Source: Candidatus Acidiferrales bacterium | GTDB lineage: Bacteria > Acidobacteriota > Terriglobia > Acidiferrales > UBA7541 | DNA length: 64,000 bases | Direction: 5' to 3' | Assembly (NCBI GenBank): GCA_030037775.1 | Contig: JASHQB010000038.1 | Coordinates: 1-64,000, forward strand | In this document: positions 60,208 through 64,000 of the stretch, one piece after another | Numbering within the stretch: the stretch's first letter is position 1 | How the letters are laid out: the number at the start of each line of letters is the position of its first letter | Position numbers and translations under genes: made by a program | Notes under the pieces: model-generated | What the model saw: the letters and a program-made list of their open reading frames with translations, nothing else | Databases searched by the model: none | Told to the model about the DNA's origin: nothing

Positions 60208-61191
60208 GTGAGTGCGCCGCGTCCGCTGCGAATCGTCCTTCCTGGAGGCAACGGCCAAGTCGGCAACATCCTGGCGCGGCATTTTCATGCGCAGGGGCAC
60301 GTCGTCACTGTGCTAGCGCGCAAGGCGTACGCTGCGCCGTGGCGGGTGGCCGTGTGGGACGGCGTCACTCTGGGTGAGTGGACGCGGCAACTCGAAGGCT
60401 CGGACGTGGTCGTGAACCTTGCCGGGCGCAACGTGAACTGCCGCTACACCCCCGCGCATCGCCGCGAAATCATGGATTCGCGCGTAATTTCCACGCGAAT
60501 CCTTGGCGAAGCTATCGGCCAGCTTTCCGCGCCGCCACGAGTGTGGCTCAATTCCAGCACGGCGACGATCTACCGACACGCGTTTGACCGGCCGATGGAC
60601 GAGACTACCGGCGAGATCGGCGGCAACGAGCCTGACGCGCCGCAATCATGGCGTTTCAGCATTCAAGTGGCCACCGCGTGGGAAGAGGCGTTTTTCGCGG
60701 CGAGCACGCCGAACACACGCAAAGTCGCGCTGCGAAGCTCGGTGATTCTGAGCCCGGACCGTGGAGGCATCTTCGATGTATTGCTGCGGCTGGTGCGGTT
60801 TGGACTGGGCGGCGCGTCGGGGTCGGGCAAGCAATTCGTTTCGTGGATTCACGATGCGGATTTTGCGGGCGCGGTCGACTTCCTGGTTCAGCGGGGAGAG
60901 CTGAGCGGCGCGGTCAATGTGGCGTCGCCGAAACCGCTGCCGAATGCTCAGTTCATGCGCGAACTGCGTAAGGCGTGGGGCGCGCGGATTGGCTTGCCGG
61001 CGACAGAATGGATGCTCGAAGTTGGCGCGATTTTCATGCGTACGGAGACCGAGCTGGTCTTGAAGAGCCGCCGGGTGGTCCCAGGGCTCCTGCTGGCTGG
61101 CGGTTACAACTTTCAATTTCCCGAATGGCCAGCTGCCGCGCGCGACCTGGTGCAGCGCTGGCGCGACGGCGTGCAGTCCTCTGGAAACTAG
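60208..61191 (+). CDS. SDR39U1/TIGR01777-type NAD-dependent epimerase
   Basis: GTG-started, 327 residues. Rossmann motif VLPGGNGQVGNILARHF, then DVVVNLAGRNVNCRYTPAHR, WLNSSTATIYRHAFDRPMDE, and a C-terminal DUF1731-like LPATEWMLEVGAIFMRTETE. This family (human SDR39U1, E. coli YfcH, cyanobacterial cell-division inhibitor-like) has no agreed substrate. Catalytic residues of the extended SDR type seem altered (TATIY in place of a YxxxK), as in other members. It directly precedes the S9 fusion by 74 bases on the same strand. Confidence 0.85.
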   Translation: MSAPRPLRIVLPGGNGQVGNILARHFHAQGHVVTVLARKAYAAPWRVAVWDGVTLGEWTRQLEGSDVVVNLAGRNVNCRYTPAHRREIMDSRVISTRILGEAIGQLSAPPRVWLNSSTATIYRHAFDRPMDETTGEIGGNEPDAPQSWRFSIQVATAWEEAFFAASTPNTRKVALRSSVILSPDRGGIFDVLLRLVRFGLGGASGSGKQFVSWIHDADFAGAVDFLVQRGELSGAVNVASPKPLPNAQFMRELRKAWGARIGLPATEWMLEVGAIFMRTETELVLKSRRVVPGLLLAGGYNFQFPEWPAAARDLVQRWRDGVQSSGN

Positions 61192-61265
61192 CGCCTCAAG
61201 CAGCCTATGTGATAATTTTTCAGCCGCGACGGCGCACCTTCCGCGCCTTGATCCAGGAGCGTTCC

Positions 61266-64000
61266 ATGAAAACTCGTGTGGCAATCGCCTGCTGCGCATT
61301 TCTGTTGCTGTTTGCCGGCCTTGTTCCCGCTTTCGCGCAGGACAAGGCAACGGCGCCCGCTTCGCCGAAAAAGCAAATGACGCCGGAAGACATTATCTAT
61401 GCGGAGTTCGCGGGCCGAGCGAGCCTCTCGCCCGATGGCAAGTGGGCGGTGTGGGTCAAGGTCACGCCGGACAAGGACAAGGACGGCTACGCCACGTGCC
61501 TGATGCTGTCCAGCCTGACCTCGGACAAGGAGATCCAGCTCACGCGCGGCGAGGACAACGTCGGCGCTCCCCGCTGGTCTCCCGACGGCACGAAGATCGC
61601 CTTCATGACTTCGCGCGCCTTGCCCAAAGACAAGCAGAAGCCCGACGCCGCGCACATGCAGCTCTGGATGATCAGCCCCTTTGGCGGCGAAGCCTGGCCA
61701 GTCACTTCCGTTGATCGCGGCATTCAGCAGTACGAATGGTCCGGCAACGACACCATCATCTTTTCTGCCGAAGAAGAAGCCACACTCTACGAAAACGAAA
61801 CAAAAGAGCGTAAAGACGATACTGACGTTGTGGATGACGCCGCGCACACCGCCCCGGTGCGCCTGTTTTCCTACAGCGTGAAAGACGGAAGCAGCGCCCG
61901 CATCACGCGCAATAACGACTGGATTGATTCCTTCGACGTCTCCCGCGACGGCAAATTTGCGGTGACCATCAATTCCCGCGAGCTCAGCTACGCCTGGGAC
62001 GAGAAGACTCCGGCATCCATCAACATCGTCAACATGGCCACGGGGGAAAGCCGTCAGATTCTGGCAGATGGAAAAATTCGGGTGCAAGAGGCGCGCTGGG
62101 CGCTCGATAATTCCGGGGTTTATTTGATCGCTCCGTTTTTTTCGGACCCGCGCTTCGATTACGGCTCGATCGAAAAGGCCTATTTTTACGAGGCGGCGTC
62201 GGATCACGTGATGCCGATTGATCTTTCCTGGGATAACGGGCTGGGCTTCGGTTTGGAGGTCACCAACGACGGATTCTACGCGTTGCTGGCCGACGGCGTG
62301 CGGTTGAAACTTGGCCGCTATGTGAAAAGCGGGGATTCATGGACGCATCAATGGATTACGGGCGAGCACGCGGCGCAAATTTTCGGAATCTCGGCGAGCG
62401 AAGATGGCACGACGCTCGTCTACGAACATTCCGCGCCGAACGAGCCGCCGCAACTGTATCGCGCGCATGTGGCCGGTGGCGCGCTCACCGACGTGGCCCA
62501 GGTGACGCACCTGAATCCGCAACTCAAGGACAAATTGATGGCGCGCGCCGAGGTCTACCAGTGGAAGGGCGCGAACGATGAAATGGTCGACGGGCTGCTC
62601 TACTATCCGACGGACTATCAACCCGGGAAGAAGTATCCGCTGATGCTGGCGATTCACGGCGGACCGGCGGGAGCGGACCTGGACAGCTGGGACGAGAACT
62701 GGGCTTATCCGACGGATCTCTACACGGAGCGCGGTGCTTTTGTGTTCAAGCCGAATTATCACGGCAGCTCGAATTACGGGCTGGCGTGGGTGAGCTCGAT
62801 TTGCTGCGGCAAGTATTACTCGCTGGACGTGGAGGACATTCAAAAGGGCGTGGATTCGCTGATCAGCAAGGGCATGGTAGATCCCGACCGCGTGGCCAGC
62901 ATGGGCTGGTCGAATGGCGCGATTTTGACCATCAAGCTGACCACGGTGGACCCGCAGCGATACAAAGCAGCGGCCGCGGGCGCAGGCGAAGTGGAATGGA
63001 TCAGCGACTGGGCCAACGTGGATTTCGGGCAATCGTTCGACACGTATTATTTCGGCGCATCGATGCCCGATGATCCGGAAGTGTATTTGAAAATGTCGCC
63101 ATTGCTGGACCTCGGCAAAGTACGCACGCCCACGTTGATTTTTCAGGGCACCGCGGACCGCAACGTGCCTCCGGACGAAGGTTGGACCTACTACCGCACG
63201 CTCTATTACTACAATCGGGCTCCGGTGAAACTGGACCTTTTCCCCGGCGAACCACATGGCCCGCAAAAGCTTTCGCACCAGATGCGCAAAGTGAATGATG
63301 AGCTCGCGTGGTTCAATCAGTATTTTTTCAAGACAGCGCCGCCGGAGAATGAAGCGTTCAAGAAAGGATCGCCGCTCGATGACGCGCTGCGCTTGCGCGC
63401 GGCGAAGAAGTCCGAAGGGCTATATGGCGACACCGTGAAGGGTGCTCTGATTCCGGAGGTGGTGAAGCATGGTGATTTGCAGATTGGCCGGTTCGAAGTG
63501 ACGCGCGCGCAGTTCGCCGCCTTCGATAAGAATTACCGCTATGACGCGGAGACCGGGAACTTTCCGGCAAATGGAATCACGTTTGAGCAGGCGAAAGCTT
63601 ATTGCAAGTGGCTGAGCAAAATCACCGGCGCGTCCTATCGCTTGCCGAATGAAAATGAAGTGGCGCTGCTCTTCAAGGAAAATGCCCACGGAAACGAGAA
63701 CACGCTGGACTATTGGGCGGGGTACACCCTCAATCCGGATGACGCGCGGCGGCTTGAAGCGAAAATTGGCGATCTGCCGGGAAATGCTCCGCTCTTGAAG
63801 CCGGTCGGAAGCTTCGCGGCGGAAGGCGGCGGCGACGAAGAGTTGATGTTTGACCTGGGTGGCAACGTCGCGGAATGGGCGGTGAAAAGCGACGGTTCGG
63901 GAGAAGCGCTCGGCGGGAGCGCCGATCGCGCGGCGGACCCGAAGGCGCGCTATGCGGCGGCGGATGTGCAATATACGGGATTGCGAGTGGTGCGCGCCCA
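61266..64000 (+). CDS. Exported S9 prolyl-oligopeptidase-type protease fused to FGE/SUMF1-like domain, 3' end cut by window edge
   Basis: Opens with ATG 61266 and a signal peptide (IACCAFLLLFAGLVPAFAQ); it is still open at 64000 (911 codons). Residues about 40-450: propeller of PD40-like blades (LSPDGKWAVWVKV, WSPDGTKIAFMT). Residues about 450-690: S9 alpha/beta-hydrolase with Ser in SMGWSNGAILT, Asp in GTADRNVPP and His in GEPHGP. Residues about 710-911: a formylglycine-generating-enzyme-type C-lectin fold (RFEVTRAQFAAFDKNYRYDA, NGITFEQAKAYCKWLSKITG, FDLGGNVAEW, GLRVVRA). The two copper-binding Cys of true FGE are not seen in the GGSADRAADP region, so this domain probably binds rather than oxidises. 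Function inferred as peptide hydrolysis in the envelope with a binding module. Confidence 0.88.
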   Translation, partial: MKTRVAIACCAFLLLFAGLVPAFAQDKATAPASPKKQMTPEDIIYAEFAGRASLSPDGKWAVWVKVTPDKDKDGYATCLMLSSLTSDKEIQLTRGEDNVGAPRWSPDGTKIAFMTSRALPKDKQKPDAAHMQLWMISPFGGEAWPVTSVDRGIQQYEWSGNDTIIFSAEEEATLYENETKERKDDTDVVDDAAHTAPVRLFSYSVKDGSSARITRNNDWIDSFDVSRDGKFAVTINSRELSYAWDEKTPASINIVNMATGESRQILADGKIRVQEARWALDNSGVYLIAPFFSDPRFDYGSIEKAYFYEAASDHVMPIDLSWDNGLGFGLEVTNDGFYALLADGVRLKLGRYVKSGDSWTHQWITGEHAAQIFGISASEDGTTLVYEHSAPNEPPQLYRAHVAGGALTDVAQVTHLNPQLKDKLMARAEVYQWKGANDEMVDGLLYYPTDYQPGKKYPLMLAIHGGPAGADLDSWDENWAYPTDLYTERGAFVFKPNYHGSSNYGLAWVSSICCGKYYSLDVEDIQKGVDSLISKGMVDPDRVASMGWSNGAILTIKLTTVDPQRYKAAAAGAGEVEWISDWANVDFGQSFDTYYFGASMPDDPEVYLKMSPLLDLGKVRTPTLIFQGTADRNVPPDEGWTYYRTLYYYNRAPVKLDLFPGEPHGPQKLSHQMRKVNDELAWFNQYFFKTAPPENEAFKKGSPLDDALRLRAAKKSEGLYGDTVKGALIPEVVKHGDLQIGRFEVTRAQFAAFDKNYRYDAETGNFPANGITFEQAKAYCKWLSKITGASYRLPNENEVALLFKENAHGNENTLDYWAGYTLNPDDARRLEAKIGDLPGNAPLLKPVGSFAAEGGGDEELMFDLGGNVAEWAVKSDGSGEALGGSADRAADPKARYAAADVQYTGLRVVRA

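Noticed and set aside
1-64000. CRISPR arrays, rRNA operons, prophage or intact insertion sequences
   Set aside because: No regularly spaced repeats, no rRNA signatures, no transposase, integrase or phage structural gene could be recognised on either strand.

Overview
The window looks like chromosomal DNA of an acidobacterium (Acidobacteriota, Koribacter/Terriglobia-like). This is an inference from high GC, from many exported peptidases (S9, S41, M28, HtrA, a tricorn-like S41), from a very large TonB-dependent receptor with an N-terminal carboxypeptidase-regulatory domain, from a PknB-type kinase fused to PD40 propeller repeats, and from a radical-SAM protein resembling tetraether lipid synthases. 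I see no rRNA, tRNA, CRISPR array, prophage or intact insertion sequence. About 50 genes are called; one is cut by the left edge (YncE-like propeller, minus strand) and one by the right edge (S9 peptidase with a C-terminal FGE-like domain).

Layout. 1-14.2 kb: envelope and proteolysis genes (YncE-like, S41, a coupled pair of tiny membrane proteins, an acyl-AMP ligase/ACP/acyltransferase fusion, a TonB plus pseudo-M48 operon behind a BlaI-like operator, HtrA, M28). In the gene-free stretch at about 14.2-14.5 kb the + strand changes from C-rich to G-rich whichever strand is coding, as at a replication origin or a rearrangement junction. 14.5-19 kb: an exported metallo-beta-lactamase-fold hydrolase, an SRPBCC protein, then a small accessory patch: hicBA between direct repeats, a full-length DpnI homologue with one altered catalytic residue, a methyltransferase remnant joined to another gene fragment, a 17-bp inverted repeat, and a VIT1/CCC1 transporter. 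18.7-26.9 kb: kinase, sugar-phosphate-isomerase-like protein, superoxide dismutase, then a metal-response locus (permease, MerR regulator behind a CueR-like operator, and a Cys/Pro-rich exported peptide gene overlapping the MerR 3' end), and an FAD monooxygenase.

27-36.6 kb: exported proteins of unknown function (one with a Met-rich copper-type segment), beta-carbonic anhydrase, a translationally coupled sulfurtransferase/core-MetE pair, an OsmC-like protein and two tandem exported DinB-like paralogues. 37-53.5 kb: tricorn-like protease, RidA, GNAT, a flippase-like membrane protein, dehydrogenases including a FabL-like SDR, RNase R, a family-2 glycosyltransferase, queG with a PuuD-like membrane protein, and an Arg/Gly-rich protein with a possible degenerate GIY-YIG domain. 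53.6-64 kb: TonB-dependent receptor, Tes-like radical SAM enzyme, SDR39U1-type epimerase, S9-FGE fusion.

The strongest leads for new biology are the CueR-box/MerR/Cys-rich peptide locus, the DpnI-like nuclease with its deletion scar, the Tes-like radical-SAM enzyme, and the TonB/pseudo-M48 operon. All functional statements rest on reading motifs by eye; no database search was possible.
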